From the NCBI GenBank assembly GCA_963811255.1, contig CAWEQI010000003.1, positions 558,001 through 622,000 of the forward strand: a stretch of 64,000 nt of DNA. Reading direction: 5' to 3'. The position numbers were made by a program, and so were the translations under genes. The notes below the pieces were generated by a model that saw only the letters and a program-made list of their open reading frames with translations, was not told the DNA's origin and did not search any database. This stretch comes from Croceibacterium_B sp963811255 (GTDB lineage: Bacteria; Pseudomonadota; Alphaproteobacteria; Sphingomonadales; Sphingomonadaceae). This document shows positions 23,952-33,284 of the stretch, piece by piece. Numbering within the stretch: position 1 is the first letter of the stretch; each line of letters begins with the position of its first letter.

Positions 23952-25499
23952 TTATCCGCGCTCTCCCGCGCCAGGTGTCGAGCCCGCCCGGACGACGCAG
24001 CTCCAGCTCGACGGATCGTTCGGATCGCCGCTACCCTTGTAGTGGGCGACGTCGGGCCAGGCGCAGTCGAGGCGAGTGAGGGAGTTGTCGCGCTTGGTGG
24101 CGACGACCGTGTCGGGCGCCCGTCCCGAGTGGACCCAATCGTCGATCGTTTGCGCTACCGGCAGCACGTCGGCGCCGGGGCCGCCGCCGCAGTGGCCCAC
24201 GCCGGGGGCGAGGAACAGGCGGAACTGCTGCGCCGCGCGCGGGTTCTGCGCCACCACCTGCCGAGCATAGTCCATGGTCCCGATCGGGCTCGGCCCGGGG
24301 TCGCTCTCGCCGTGCCACACCAGCAGCTTGCCGCCGCGGGCGAAGAAGCGCGACAGGTTCGGATCCTTGGCCTCGTACATCTGCGCGAAGGCGCTGTTGC
24401 GGACCTGCGGCACGTCGGTCACGGCCGAGAAGTGCGCCCAGTCGACGTCGCGATTTGGGAAGATCAGCGGCTTCAGGCCGAGCAGTCCGCCGCCGCCGGT
24501 GGTGTCGGGCTTGCCATCGGTACCGATGAAGAAGCTCCACCCGGTTTCGCCGCCGCGGCTGATCGGCCACATCGCCCATTGCCCGTCGGGCGATTTGATC
24601 CCGTCGTACAGCGTCTTCAGCGCATGCACTTGCGGCGCGCTGAGGCAGCTATCGGTCTTGGCGCCCGAGCACTCGATCGTGGCCGGGTCCCAATGGCACG
24701 CCTGCGGGTTGTTGATGAGGCCGTCCTTGAGCCCGTCGTTGGCGTCGCATGCGGCGAGCGCGGAATTCTGCGCCAGCGCGAGGTCGCCCTTGCTGAAAGC
24801 GGCGCCGGGGGCGGCGAACTGGTTGGTCCGCATCAGCCCGGTGGTCTGCGTCTGCAACGTGTACACCGGGGCGCCGGCGACGATGCCGTCGTAATCGTCG
24901 GGAAAACGCTGGGCTTCCATCAGTCCCATGCGCCCGCCGGTCGAGCAGCCGACGTAGATCGAATTCGAATGGTTGCGGCCGTAATAGGCATCGGCCAGCG
25001 TCTTGCCGTGGACCGTCATCTGGTGGATCGCGCGGTAGCTGAAGTCCTTGGCCTTGTCGGGATCGACCGCCCACGAGTTGTCCCAGATGCCGCCGATCGG
25101 ATGGCCGCCGTCGGTCGACATCGTGGCGAAGCCCTTCTGCAGCGCTTCGCTCACCGTGCGCAGGGCGATGTTGCCGATCCACCCGCCGCCGCCGACGCCG
25201 TAAACCTCGCCGTTCCAGTTGTCGGGTAGGCGATAGACCACGCCGATGTTGGAGCCCGGGGTCGGCTTGAGCGTGCCGGTGACCTCGCAATAGGCGGGCA
25301 GGCCGTGCGCCGCGTCGGCCTGATGCCAGACGCCCGAGGCGGTGGCGGCGCCGAACTCCCGCGCGGTGACCGCGGAGCAGGCCTGCGGTCCACCGGCCAC
25401 GGCCTGCGCCGAGCCGGCCCCGCTGGTGGTGCTGGTGGTGCTGGTGGTGGTGCAGCCGCAAGCCAGCAGCGCCAGCCCGGCAACGATTGCGTATCTCAT
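23952..25499 (-). CDS. Tannase/feruloyl esterase-family lipoprotein
   Basis: 515 residues from the ATG at 25497-25499 (GGGAGAA upstream). The N-terminus MRYAIVAGLALLAC-GC is a lipoprotein signal. The alpha/beta-hydrolase triad is visible: Ser186 in GCSTGG, Asp400 in HGESD and His436 in GVGHCGGG. Cys185 and Cys437 beside Ser and His form the disulfide that brings the triad together in this family. A calcium-type loop DANDGLKDGLI is at 252-262. The family hydrolyses gallate, ferulate, MHET or related aromatic esters. It is last in a three-gene unit with a Tat protein and a MoaF protein, and acts outside the inner membrane. Confidence 0.88.
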   Translation of the reverse strand: MRYAIVAGLALLACGCTTTSTTSTTSGAGSAQAVAGGPQACSAVTAREFGAATASGVWHQADAAHGLPAYCEVTGTLKPTPGSNIGVVYRLPDNWNGEVYGVGGGGWIGNIALRTVSEALQKGFATMSTDGGHPIGGIWDNSWAVDPDKAKDFSYRAIHQMTVHGKTLADAYYGRNHSNSIYVGCSTGGRMGLMEAQRFPDDYDGIVAGAPVYTLQTQTTGLMRTNQFAAPGAAFSKGDLALAQNSALAACDANDGLKDGLINNPQACHWDPATIECSGAKTDSCLSAPQVHALKTLYDGIKSPDGQWAMWPISRGGETGWSFFIGTDGKPDTTGGGGLLGLKPLIFPNRDVDWAHFSAVTDVPQVRNSAFAQMYEAKDPNLSRFFARGGKLLVWHGESDPGPSPIGTMDYARQVVAQNPRAAQQFRLFLAPGVGHCGGGPGADVLPVAQTIDDWVHSGRAPDTVVATKRDNSLTRLDCAWPDVAHYKGSGDPNDPSSWSCVVRAGSTPGAGERG

Positions 25500-25518
25500 G
25501 ATTTTCTCCCTTCGACCC

Positions 25519-25986
25519 TCAGGCAAGCCGCAGACTGGCGATGGCCCAGCCGTGCTTGCCTTTTGCGTATTCGGTGATCAGCACGCGGCGCTCTTCGTGC
25601 TCGTGCAGCCCTTGCCCCTGGAGCCGGTGCATCTGCTCGAGCGTCGAGGCCCCGCTGAACTCGGTGCGGAAGCTCGCCCGGCAGGCGCGGCGGCAGGTGG
25701 CCCGGCGGCCGTCGGCGGCGAAGGCGATCTCGGCCGCGTGCGCCGGATCGTCGGCCAGGCCGGTCAGCCCCTTGGCGAGCTTCGTCAGAGCCTCCCCGGC
25801 GTTGACCTCGCGCAGTAACTCACGGTGCAGCACCTCGATCGCCTTTTCGTCCTCCAGCCGCGCGAGCCGGGCCTTGCTGCCGTCGTCGGCGGCGAACGCG
25901 GTGGCAGGGACCGCTACCGCAAGTGGCGCGGCGATGAGGGCGCTCATTTTGACGAACGAGCGGCGGTCGGTCGCGGGAGTGCTCAT
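25519..25986 (-). CDS. Tat-signal small protein of unknown function
   Basis: 155 residues. DRRSFVKMSALIAAPLAVAV is a twin-arginine signal (RRSFVK), cleaved near ATAFAA. The mature part starts with a helical coiled segment (ARLARLEDEKAIEVLHRELLREV), followed by a Cys-containing middle (CRRAC) and a charged HEHEERR stretch. The opening resembles SnoaL-like proteins that follow Tat signals in aromatic-degradation loci, but no motif is decisive. It overlaps the MoaF gene by 4 bp and is followed by the tannase gene. Confidence 0.7.
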   Translation of the reverse strand: MSTPATDRRSFVKMSALIAAPLAVAVPATAFAADDGSKARLARLEDEKAIEVLHRELLREVNAGEALTKLAKGLTGLADDPAHAAEIAFAADGRRATCRRACRASFRTEFSGASTLEQMHRLQGQGLHEHEERRVLITEYAKGKHGWAIASLRLA

Positions 25987-27695
25987 GCTCTATCTCCGAA
26001 GAACTTGCCGACGTTGAACTGCCCGGCGTGGCGGGCGGGGGCGCCGACGGCGCTCATGTTCAAACCGCCCTTGGTGCCGCAGTGATAGCCGATCCCCGAA
26101 TCGTGCATCGTGCGCATGTTGATCAGCAAGGTGCCGAGCGTGCCGTTGCACGCCTCTTCCTGCCAGCGGCAGAAATAGAGCTGGTCGCGGATCTTCACGA
26201 AATCGCCGGTGCCGCACCATTCGAGGCCCATCGACCCGTCGGCCACCGGGATCACCCAACTGGTGGTGATCGGCGTCGAGTAGAGATGCATCGAGTTGAG
26301 CCCCGGCGAGTATTCCCAAGTGAACGCCTGGCCGAGCATGTCGTGGGTCCGCTGATGCCGCTTGCTGCCGGGATCGGGAATGCCCTTTCCGACGAGCTTG
26401 CCGAACAGCGTCTCGCACCCCGCCTCGTTGGCGAAATAAGGCGTGTTGAGATAGCCGTGGTAATTGGTCGCCATGCCGGTGTCGAAATCGGCGACGACGA
26501 TGTGGCCGTCATGATTTCTGGTGCCCTCGAGCAGGTGCCCGAAGATGAATACGCCGGGCCGCGATTCCCATGCGTTGTAGCGCGCCTGGCGGAAACTGCC
26601 CGCGCCGTTCATTCGCCATTCGAGCGTGTCGGGACCGGTGACGTGGTATTCCATCGTCGGGCCCTTGTCGTAATGTATGGCGAACGTCTTGCCGGCCATC
26701 GCCCCGCTCGGCGGCAGGCCGTTGCCGGCCATCGGGCTCGGCTTGTCGAACACGTGGACATTGCCCGAAGCGACGACAGCATCGACTTGAGCGGGGGTCA
26801 GCTTCTCCATCGTCGCCAATGGGCGATAGACCCGCCGCTCGCCCTTCTTGCCGTTGGGCACCTTCAAGGGATCGGCGTCGGTCTCGCCGAACTTCTCAAA
26901 CCGGGCGATCTGGCCGAGCCATTCGCCGGTCCCGCGAAACATGTAATATTCGAGCTGGTCGGCGCCGTTGAAGCCGAGCCTCAGGCCCACCTGACGCAAG
27001 TCGTTCACGTCCATCAGGTACATGTGCAGCAGGCCCGAGAACTCGGCCTCGACCCGAGTGAAAGCGTAGAGGTCCTCGGTCAGCTGGATGTAGTCGGCCG
27101 GCGCCGAATAGCCGCGCCCTTCGTGCAGCCGATCGAGTTCGACCCAATGGGTGTAGGCGACAGAGGGGTAGTAATCGATCGTCCGGTGGCCGGTGTCCTC
27201 GGTCCACGATAGGCCCTTGCCCTCGATCCGCAGCGTGCGCCTGTGCCGTTCCTTCGGCGGCCCGCCCGGCGCGGTCATATAGCCGAAGTGGATATCGCGG
27301 TTGACCTCGCGCGCCTTGGGCGCCGGGCCGCCGCCGAACCACAGCTCGAACACCGTCGCGCGGTTGTCGTCGCGGTCCCAGGCGATCGCATAGCCCTTGG
27401 TCGTGTCGGGGATGAGGTGGGCGATCAGCGTCAGGCGACCGAGGCCGAGGGCGCCGTAGCCGGCCTCCTTGTCGCCCATCGTCACCCGATTGCCCGGCGC
27501 GAAGGTCCACGCGAGCTTGGTCCCGTCATCGCCGACGAAGTTCAGCACCTTCCCGGCGAGGTTGGTGTCGAACGCCGCTTTGCTGCCCGGCCCGGCTTCG
27601 GCCGGCGCGGTGAGCGCGGTTTCGATCCAAGCCTGGCTGAGGTCGATGTACGGGTACCGGAACAGCGGCACGTCCGGATAGGCCTGCTTGGCCAT
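25983..27695 (-). CDS. MoaF-family two-domain lipocalin-like protein
   Basis: 570 residues with two related beta-barrel domains: N-terminal GKVLNFVGDDGTKLAWTFAPG near 48 and C-terminal GKTFAIHYDKGPTMEYHVTGPDTLEW near 340. The pattern GMATNYHGYLNT and a long C-terminal block with SWVIPVADGS match the MoaF C-terminal group. Despite the name, MoaF is not a molybdenum cofactor enzyme; it occurs in amine or aromatic catabolic clusters and probably binds a small ligand. No signal peptide. First gene of the operon with the Tat protein and the tannase-family lipoprotein, so a role in an aromatic ester or phenolic pathway is inferred. Confidence 0.75.
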   Translation of the reverse strand: MAKQAYPDVPLFRYPYIDLSQAWIETALTAPAEAGPGSKAAFDTNLAGKVLNFVGDDGTKLAWTFAPGNRVTMGDKEAGYGALGLGRLTLIAHLIPDTTKGYAIAWDRDDNRATVFELWFGGGPAPKAREVNRDIHFGYMTAPGGPPKERHRRTLRIEGKGLSWTEDTGHRTIDYYPSVAYTHWVELDRLHEGRGYSAPADYIQLTEDLYAFTRVEAEFSGLLHMYLMDVNDLRQVGLRLGFNGADQLEYYMFRGTGEWLGQIARFEKFGETDADPLKVPNGKKGERRVYRPLATMEKLTPAQVDAVVASGNVHVFDKPSPMAGNGLPPSGAMAGKTFAIHYDKGPTMEYHVTGPDTLEWRMNGAGSFRQARYNAWESRPGVFIFGHLLEGTRNHDGHIVVADFDTGMATNYHGYLNTPYFANEAGCETLFGKLVGKGIPDPGSKRHQRTHDMLGQAFTWEYSPGLNSMHLYSTPITTSWVIPVADGSMGLEWCGTGDFVKIRDQLYFCRWQEEACNGTLGTLLINMRTMHDSGIGYHCGTKGGLNMSAVGAPARHAGQFNVGKFFGDRA

Positions 27696-27816
27696 GGCTC
27701 CCCCTCTGGCTTATCGTTGACTTTATCCTGCCACAGTGAGGGGAGAGCGCAAGCGGGGATTCACCCGCGCGTCCGCGCCTCTGGCCGTGCGCCGCCTCTC
27801 CGCTTGTCGTATCCCA

Positions 27817-28674
27817 TCAGCGCGGCCCTGCGTAGGGTAGCGGTTCCTTGAAGGTGTGGGTGACGTAAGGGAACGGAATCTCTATCTCGGCGTCGTCGAG
27901 TGCCCGCTTGATCGCGAAAATCGCCTCGCTTTTCACCCGCAGGAAGTCGTTCGCGGTCGTGTCGGTCCACCAGCGGACGAGGAAATCGATCGAGCTGGAA
28001 TTGAATTCCTGCGCGTATACGTCGACGCCATGGCTTTCTGTAATTCCCGGGAGCCCCTCCACCGCCTTGCGGATCACGCCGGCGGCCCGATCGAGATCGG
28101 TGTCATAGGCAACACCGATCACAATCTCGTTCCGTCGTTCGTGCTGGTCGGAGAAGATCTTGACCGGGTTCTTGAAGATCATCGAGTTGGGCAGGATTGT
28201 CAGTTCGCCCGAATACTGCCGGATGTGCGTTTCGCGCAACGACACCAGCTCGACCTTGCCGAGAATGCCCTGGGTTTCGATCATATCGCCGATGCGCATC
28301 TTCTTGCGCAGCATGATCAGTACGCCGGCGAGAAAGTTCTCGAAAATGTCCTGAAAGGCAAAGCCGATCGCCACCGCACCCAGGCCAAGGCTGGCGATCA
28401 GGCTCGCGGGTGTGAACCCGGGGACCAGGATGGTCGCGGCAATCAGCAAACCGATCACCCACACGCCCAGGCGCACGACCGTGCGCGTGAGTTGCCGCAG
28501 GTTTTCGCGCAAGTCCGCCTTGGCCAGCAGGCGTTCGGTGACCCGCGCCGCCAGCTTGGCCGCCAGCCAAGTGACGACCAGCACGGCCAGGGCAATCAGG
28601 ATGCTGGGTACGGCAGTCGCCACCCTGTAGCCGATGGCGTTCAGCTCGCCGCGAGCGACAGAAATGTAACTCAA
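27817..28674 (-). CDS. MscS-family mechanosensitive ion channel
   Basis: 285 residues if translation starts at the TTG at 28672-28674, which has GGGAGAG upstream; the ATG at 28743 would add 23 residues unlike MscS. Three N-terminal membrane helices (about 17-40, 65-85, 90-115) include the pore helix GLGAVAIGFAFQDIFENFLAGVLIML, followed by the beta domain (RKKMRIGDMIET) and the C-terminal vestibule. MscS channels open under membrane tension and release solutes on osmotic downshock. Divergent from lysS. Confidence 0.88.
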   Translation of the reverse strand: MSYISVARGELNAIGYRVATAVPSILIALAVLVVTWLAAKLAARVTERLLAKADLRENLRQLTRTVVRLGVWVIGLLIAATILVPGFTPASLIASLGLGAVAIGFAFQDIFENFLAGVLIMLRKKMRIGDMIETQGILGKVELVSLRETHIRQYSGELTILPNSMIFKNPVKIFSDQHERRNEIVIGVAYDTDLDRAAGVIRKAVEGLPGITESHGVDVYAQEFNSSSIDFLVRWWTDTTANDFLRVKSEAIFAIKRALDDAEIEIPFPYVTHTFKEPLPYAGPR

Positions 28675-28844
28675 GCTTCTCTCCCGTACCTGCCAACCCC
28701 TCGGCAAGCTAGGAAGGGGGTCCGGCTCGCCGTCCTCGTGCACGCGTTCCTACAGACTTGCGCGTTGATTGCCACCTTTGGGCCGCGGTGCGGGAACTCT
28801 TCGCGCTTGCACGGCACGCGCCCTTCCGCAAAGGCGCGCCTGCG

Positions 28845-30458
28845 ATGATTGACGAGACCCTGATCGAAGCCGCCCGCGTGTCCAAGGCCTGGCCGTTCCA
28901 GGAGGCGATGAAGCTGGTCAAGCGCTATCCGGACGGCAAGCGCGACGCCGAGGGGCGCCAGGTGCCGGTGCTGTTCGAGACCGGCTACGGCCCCAGTGGG
29001 CTGCCGCACATCGGCACGTTCCAGGAAGTTCTGCGGACCACGCTGGTGCGGCGCGCCTACGAGATCGTCAGCGGCGGCGCGCCGACCCGGCTGGTGGCGT
29101 TCAGCGATGACATGGACGGGCTGCGCAAGGTGCCGGACAACGTGCCCAACCGGGATGTGCTGGCGGCGAACCTAGGCAAGCCGCTGACCCGCATTCCCGA
29201 CCCGTTCAACGCCGGGTTCGACAGCTTTGCGGCGCACAACAACGCGATGTTGCGCAGCTTCCTCGACCGCTTCGGCTTCGACTACGAGTTCGTTTCGGCC
29301 AGTGAGCGCTACAACACGGGCGCGTTCGACGAAGCGCTGAGAAACGTGCTCAAACACTTCGACGCGATCATGGACATCATGCTGCCGACGCTGCGCGAAG
29401 AGCGGCGGCGGACCTATTCGCCGGTGCTGCCGGTGAGCCCCGCCACGGGCGTCGTGCTGCAGGTGCCGGTCGAAGTGGTCGATGCCGCCGCCGGAATCGT
29501 CCGCTTCGAGGACGAGGACGGCGCGGTGGTCGAGCAATCGGCGCTCGGCGGCATGTCCAAGCTGCAGTGGAAGGTCGACTGGGCGATGCGTTGGTACGCG
29601 CTCGGGGTCGATTACGAGATGTGCGGCAAGGATCTGACCGATAGCGTCACCCAGTCGGGGCGGATCGTGAAGGTGCTCGGCGGCCGGAAGCCCGAGGGGC
29701 TGATCTACGAACTGTTCCTCGATGAGAAAGGCGAGAAGATCAGCAAGTCGAAAGGCAACGGTCTAACGATTGAGGAATGGCTGACCTACGGCACCGAGGA
29801 GAGCCTCGGCTTTTACATCTTCCGCGAGCCGAAGAGCGCCAAGCAGCTCCACGTCGGCGTGATCCCGCGCGCGGTCGACGAATACTGGCAGTTCCGCGCC
29901 AAGATTCCCGAGCAGCCGCTCGAGCAGCAGCTCGGCAACCCCGCGTGGCATCTGCTGCGCGCCAACGGCTACAAGGGCGGGGACGGCGATACGCTCCCGG
30001 TGACCTATGGCCTCCTGCTCAATCTCGTCGGCGTGCTCGGCGCCGAAGCGAGCCACGAGCAGGTCTGGTCGTATCTCGGCAATTACATTCGCCACGCCGA
30101 CCCGGCGCATCATCCGGAACTCGACGCGCTGGTCGAACGGGCGATCGCCTACGCTCACGACTTCGTCGCCCCCACGCTGCACAAGCGCGCGCCGTCCCCG
30201 CAAGAAAGCGAGGCGCTCAAGGTCCTCGACGCTCATCTCGCGTCGGTCGCGCCCGACACGCCGGCCGAGGACCTGCAGAGCGCAATCTACGAAATCGGCA
30301 AACGGGGGGAATTCGGCTTCGAGAGCTTGCGCGACTGGTTCCGCGCGCTCTACGAAACGCTTCTCGGCAGCTCGCAGGGGCCGCGCATGGGCAGCTTCAT
30401 TGCATTGTACGGCATTGCCAACACCCGCCGGCTGATCGCCGAAGCGCTGGCGCGATGA
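28845..30458 (+). CDS. lysS: Lysyl-tRNA synthetase, class I
   Basis: 537 residues from the ATG at 28845 (MIDETLIEAARV); the open frame extends 29 codons upstream without similarity. This is the class I LysRS found in archaea and alphaproteobacteria, unrelated to the class II enzyme of most bacteria. Motifs: HIGT at 55-58 and KISKS at 298-302. The C-terminal anticodon helical cage is full length. The stop overlaps the DUF1003 gene (ATGA), so the two are coupled. Confidence 0.96.
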   Translation: MIDETLIEAARVSKAWPFQEAMKLVKRYPDGKRDAEGRQVPVLFETGYGPSGLPHIGTFQEVLRTTLVRRAYEIVSGGAPTRLVAFSDDMDGLRKVPDNVPNRDVLAANLGKPLTRIPDPFNAGFDSFAAHNNAMLRSFLDRFGFDYEFVSASERYNTGAFDEALRNVLKHFDAIMDIMLPTLREERRRTYSPVLPVSPATGVVLQVPVEVVDAAAGIVRFEDEDGAVVEQSALGGMSKLQWKVDWAMRWYALGVDYEMCGKDLTDSVTQSGRIVKVLGGRKPEGLIYELFLDEKGEKISKSKGNGLTIEEWLTYGTEESLGFYIFREPKSAKQLHVGVIPRAVDEYWQFRAKIPEQPLEQQLGNPAWHLLRANGYKGGDGDTLPVTYGLLLNLVGVLGAEASHEQVWSYLGNYIRHADPAHHPELDALVERAIAYAHDFVAPTLHKRAPSPQESEALKVLDAHLASVAPDTPAEDLQSAIYEIGKRGEFGFESLRDWFRALYETLLGSSQGPRMGSFIALYGIANTRRLIAEALAR

Positions 30459-31024
30459 TTCGCCCGAGCGATCCGGCGAACCTCGCGGTCGAGCTGCTCG
30501 GCCGCGAGCTCGACGAACTCGACGCCGAGGAACAGAGCGTGCTCGATCGGGTTGCTGCCGGGACGTACATCGGCATCGACGCCAGCGAGGCGGCGCAGCT
30601 CAACATGAGCTTCGGCGACCGCCTGGCCGACAAGGTCGCCGCGATCGGCGGCAGCTGGGGCTTCATCATCTTCTTCGGCGTGGTGCTGTTCTCGTGGATG
30701 ATCCTCAACAGCGACGTGCTGCAGACGATGGGAATCCGGCCGTTCGACCCTTACCCCTACATCTTCCTCAACCTGATGTTGTCGATGCTCGCCGCGATCC
30801 AGGCGCCGGTGATCATGATGAGCCAGAACCGCCAGGCCGACAAGGACCGGATCACCGCACGCCACGATTACGAGGTCAACCTGCGCACCCAGCTCGAGAT
30901 CCTGCGCCTGTCGCGCCGGCTCGACCGATTCACCCACATGATGCTGCGCGCCGCCCGCAAGTCCGAGGACGACAAGGCGCTGCACGAGGACATTCAGGCG
31001 ATGATCCGTGAGCTGAGCGACTAG
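30455..31024 (+). CDS. DUF1003 domain membrane protein
   Basis: 189 residues from the ATG overlapping the lysS stop. Two transmembrane helices (about 66-85 and 95-118; WGFIIFFGVVLFSWMI, YIFLNLMLSMLAAIQAPVIMM) and the DUF1003 hallmark MMSQNRQADKDRITARHDYEVN. The tail is a long charged helix, probably cytoplasmic. The function of DUF1003 proteins is unknown. Confidence 0.88.
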   Translation: MIRPSDPANLAVELLGRELDELDAEEQSVLDRVAAGTYIGIDASEAAQLNMSFGDRLADKVAAIGGSWGFIIFFGVVLFSWMILNSDVLQTMGIRPFDPYPYIFLNLMLSMLAAIQAPVIMMSQNRQADKDRITARHDYEVNLRTQLEILRLSRRLDRFTHMMLRAARKSEDDKALHEDIQAMIRELSD

Positions 31025-31039
31025 AGCCGGAGGCGCCGC

Positions 31040-31729
31040 CTAAAACCACTTCCGGGTTCGATACCACTTGGTGATGATGTACTTCACCCCAGCCTTCACC
31101 GCGGTGCCGGTGTGGTTGGTCCAGGTGTTCGGCGCCCCTTGGCGATCGGCGTTGTTCCACACCAGGATGGCGCCAGGCTTGGGGGCGATCGACAGACCGA
31201 GGTGGACGAAATCGGTCGAGCCGCCAGCCTCCACGTCGTTGAGATAGACCATCGCCGTCCAGCTGCGCTGACCGCCGCGTTCGGACTCGGTCGGCCAGTA
31301 ATGCGCCTCGGTGAAGAACCAGTCGCAATGCGGGCCGAACTTCTGCCCGGGGAGATAGCGCTGGCCCTGGATCGTTTCCCCCCAGGTGGGATCGAGGCCG
31401 AGCAGGTCGTCGATCCGCCGGCTGATCTTGCGGACGAATGGATCGTTCGGATCGACGTCGCCGGAGTAGGAGGTGCGGTACTCCTCGCCGTAACTCACAT
31501 CGAAGGTCGAGCTCGGCCGCGCGACCTGATCGATCATCGCGATCATCTTGCGGCACTCGTCGGGGCTCATGAAATCGCCCATGGCGAAGATGTCGGCCTT
31601 GTCGGTCGGCAGCGTGTAGATCGCCTTGTTGGCGAGGAGCCGTTTGCGGACCTGGTCGCCGACGCGTTTGAGCGCGGCCTGGTCGGGCACCTCGGGCTGC
31701 TTCGGCCTGGACGTCGTGAAGGTTGCCAT
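31040..31729 (-). CDS. 2-oxoglutarate/Fe(II) oxygenase, prolyl 4-hydroxylase-like
   Basis: 229 residues with a P4Hc-type double-stranded beta-helix. Iron ligands His134-x-Asp136 (GPHCDWF) and His206 (NTWTNHTG), and the 2-oxoglutarate-binding Lys216, are all visible at normal spacing. The GGSTDF and PKPGAILVWNN segments are typical of bacterial P4Hs. No signal peptide, so a cytoplasmic protein target is likely but unidentified. Convergent with DUF1003. Confidence 0.87.
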   Translation of the reverse strand: MATFTTSRPKQPEVPDQAALKRVGDQVRKRLLANKAIYTLPTDKADIFAMGDFMSPDECRKMIAMIDQVARPSSTFDVSYGEEYRTSYSGDVDPNDPFVRKISRRIDDLLGLDPTWGETIQGQRYLPGQKFGPHCDWFFTEAHYWPTESERGGQRSWTAMVYLNDVEAGGSTDFVHLGLSIAPKPGAILVWNNADRQGAPNTWTNHTGTAVKAGVKYIITKWYRTRKWF

Positions 31730-31822
31730 GGCTGCGGCTTATCCAATCCCGCGCCGTCGATGCAACAGTTGCTCTTGCCCGGCGCAAGTTCCCCGCTAGG
31801 TTGCTCGACGAAAGGAGGGGCG

Positions 31823-32386
31823 ATGCCGACGAACCGCTATTCTATCGGGGCGATGACCCTTCACTGGGCGATCGCCATCGCAGTGATTTGGGATTGGCGC
31901 TTGGCCGATGCCGCCGAGCACGCCCCGCCGGGGCAGCATTTCGCGGTGCTCCAGCCGCACTTCGCGCTCGGAATGGTGATCCTGCTGCTCACCGTGGTGC
32001 GGCTGGTCTGGCGCTGGACGCACAAGCATCCGCCGCTCGGTGCACATCTCGCCACTTGGGAGGTTATCCTCGCGCGAGCCGTGCATTACGTCTTTTACGC
32101 GCTCTTGATCGGCTTGCCGCTGATGGCGTGGATCGGCACTTCGATGATGCGCCAGCCGATCGACTTCTACGGCCTGTTCACCATTCCCAACCTGCCGACC
32201 CCGGATGCCCGCGGGCCCGGACACGAGCTGACCGAGCTGCACGGGACGCTCGGCACCATCATGTTATGGCTGATCGTGCTCCACGTGCTCGGCGCTCTCA
32301 AGCACCAGTTCTTCGATCGCGACGGCGAGCTCTACCGCATGCTGCCGTTCGGCGTGCCGCGGCCGACGGGAACCAAGTACGAGTAA
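31823..32386 (+). CDS. Cytochrome b561-type membrane protein
   Basis: 187 residues from the ATG at 31823 with a strong AAAGGAGGGG site at 31811-31820. Four transmembrane helices. Conserved histidines His14 (TLHWA), His46, His140 and His154 are placed to ligate two b hemes. The CybB family moves electrons from quinol or to superoxide in the inner membrane. A monocistronic unit ending at the hairpin 32392-32419. Confidence 0.88.
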   Translation: MPTNRYSIGAMTLHWAIAIAVIWDWRLADAAEHAPPGQHFAVLQPHFALGMVILLLTVVRLVWRWTHKHPPLGAHLATWEVILARAVHYVFYALLIGLPLMAWIGTSMMRQPIDFYGLFTIPNLPTPDARGPGHELTELHGTLGTIMLWLIVLHVLGALKHQFFDRDGELYRMLPFGVPRPTGTKYE

Positions 32387-32391
32387 AGCAA

Positions 32392-32419
32392 GAGCCCCCG
32401 GCCTTGCGGCCGAGGGCTC
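32392..32419. terminator. Hairpin terminator between convergent genes
   Basis: GAGCCCCCGGCC (32392-32403), TTGC loop, GGCCGAGGGCTC (32408-32419): 12-bp near-perfect stem. It lies between the b561 gene and rcnB-like gene ends. A T-rich tail follows on the minus strand (TTGCTTTACT), so it serves the rcnB transcript best. Confidence 0.7.
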
Positions 32420-32465
32420 CGCTTCTGCCGGTCCACTCAACCCGGCAGCAAGGTGCTGTCCGATT

Positions 32466-33284
32466 TTACCAGAAGAAATCGTGGATCACGTCGACCACTT
32501 CGCCGGTGTAGACGTTCACCAGCAGCGCATCGTCGTAGTAGCGGACCCAGCGATAGGGGCCGTAGACGTCCGGCAGGCGGTAATACCACGGATCGGAAAT
32601 CCAGTAGTCCTGACCGTAGAACAGCGGATCGAGGTAGACCCCGATGCCCAGCCGGCGGTAGGAATAGCCGCGGTAGGGCGCATAGTACGGATTCAGGCGG
32701 TAGATGTTACGGTTGTAGGCGCGGTAGCGCTGCCAGTCGTAACGATTGTTGTTACGCCAGTGGCGATTCCACCGCTGATAGTTGCCGCGCCGGTCAGCGC
32801 GCCAATCGCGGTCGTTGTCGCGCCGATCGTTGCGCCAGCGGTGGTCGTTGTCGCGGCGGTCGCTGCGCCAGTCACGACTGTGGGCCTGGCGATTGTCGCC
32901 ATAAGAGCGGTTTCGGTTGGGATCGACATAGGTCCGGTTGCGGCCGGGATCGACGTAAGTGCGATTGCGCTCGGTCACCGTCGCCCGCGGACCGTCGCCC
33001 CAGCCGGGGCGCCGCGTCGTCGTGCGCGGGGCGGCTTGGACGTGCCGGTTGGCGTCGGGATGGTACCAGTGACCGCGATCGGAATGGGCCTGCGGACTGA
33101 CGGTGTGCTGCGTCGTTTGTCCGCGGTTGACGTTGGCGCGAGGATGGAACCAGTGGCCGTGGCTCGCCTGCGCCGTCGTGCTGTCGCGATCGTGCCGGTC
33201 CCGCGCCGAGGCGGGGACCGCGGTGAAGGCGAGAGCGGCGGCCAATGCGGCCACGGCCCCGCCGGTGAGAAACTTGGTCGTCAT
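32466..33284 (-). CDS. RcnB-family periplasmic protein
   Basis: 272 residues with a cleavable signal peptide (ALAFTAVPASA). The middle is a charged Arg/Asp/Asn/Trp repeat region with two repeat types: RNRTYVDP-like units at about 106-130, and an 11-residue DWRSDRRDNDH-like unit repeated three times at about 136-170. The C-terminus (about 205-272) is the RcnB domain, ending YRWVRYYDDALLVNVYTGEVVDVIHDFFW. RcnB in E. coli is a periplasmic protein affecting Ni/Co efflux, but alphaproteobacterial members are of unknown role. The upstream region has TTCAG-type direct repeats. Confidence 0.85.
   Translation of the reverse strand: MTTKFLTGGAVAALAAALAFTAVPASARDRHDRDSTTAQASHGHWFHPRANVNRGQTTQHTVSPQAHSDRGHWYHPDANRHVQAAPRTTTRRPGWGDGPRATVTERNRTYVDPGRNRTYVDPNRNRSYGDNRQAHSRDWRSDRRDNDHRWRNDRRDNDRDWRADRRGNYQRWNRHWRNNNRYDWQRYRAYNRNIYRLNPYYAPYRGYSYRRLGIGVYLDPLFYGQDYWISDPWYYRLPDVYGPYRWVRYYDDALLVNVYTGEVVDVIHDFFW

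Noticed and set aside
28675..28743. ATG start for the MscS gene giving MHEDGEPDPL
   Set aside because: The added residues are unlike MscS N-termini; the TTG at 28674 has a better ribosome-binding site.
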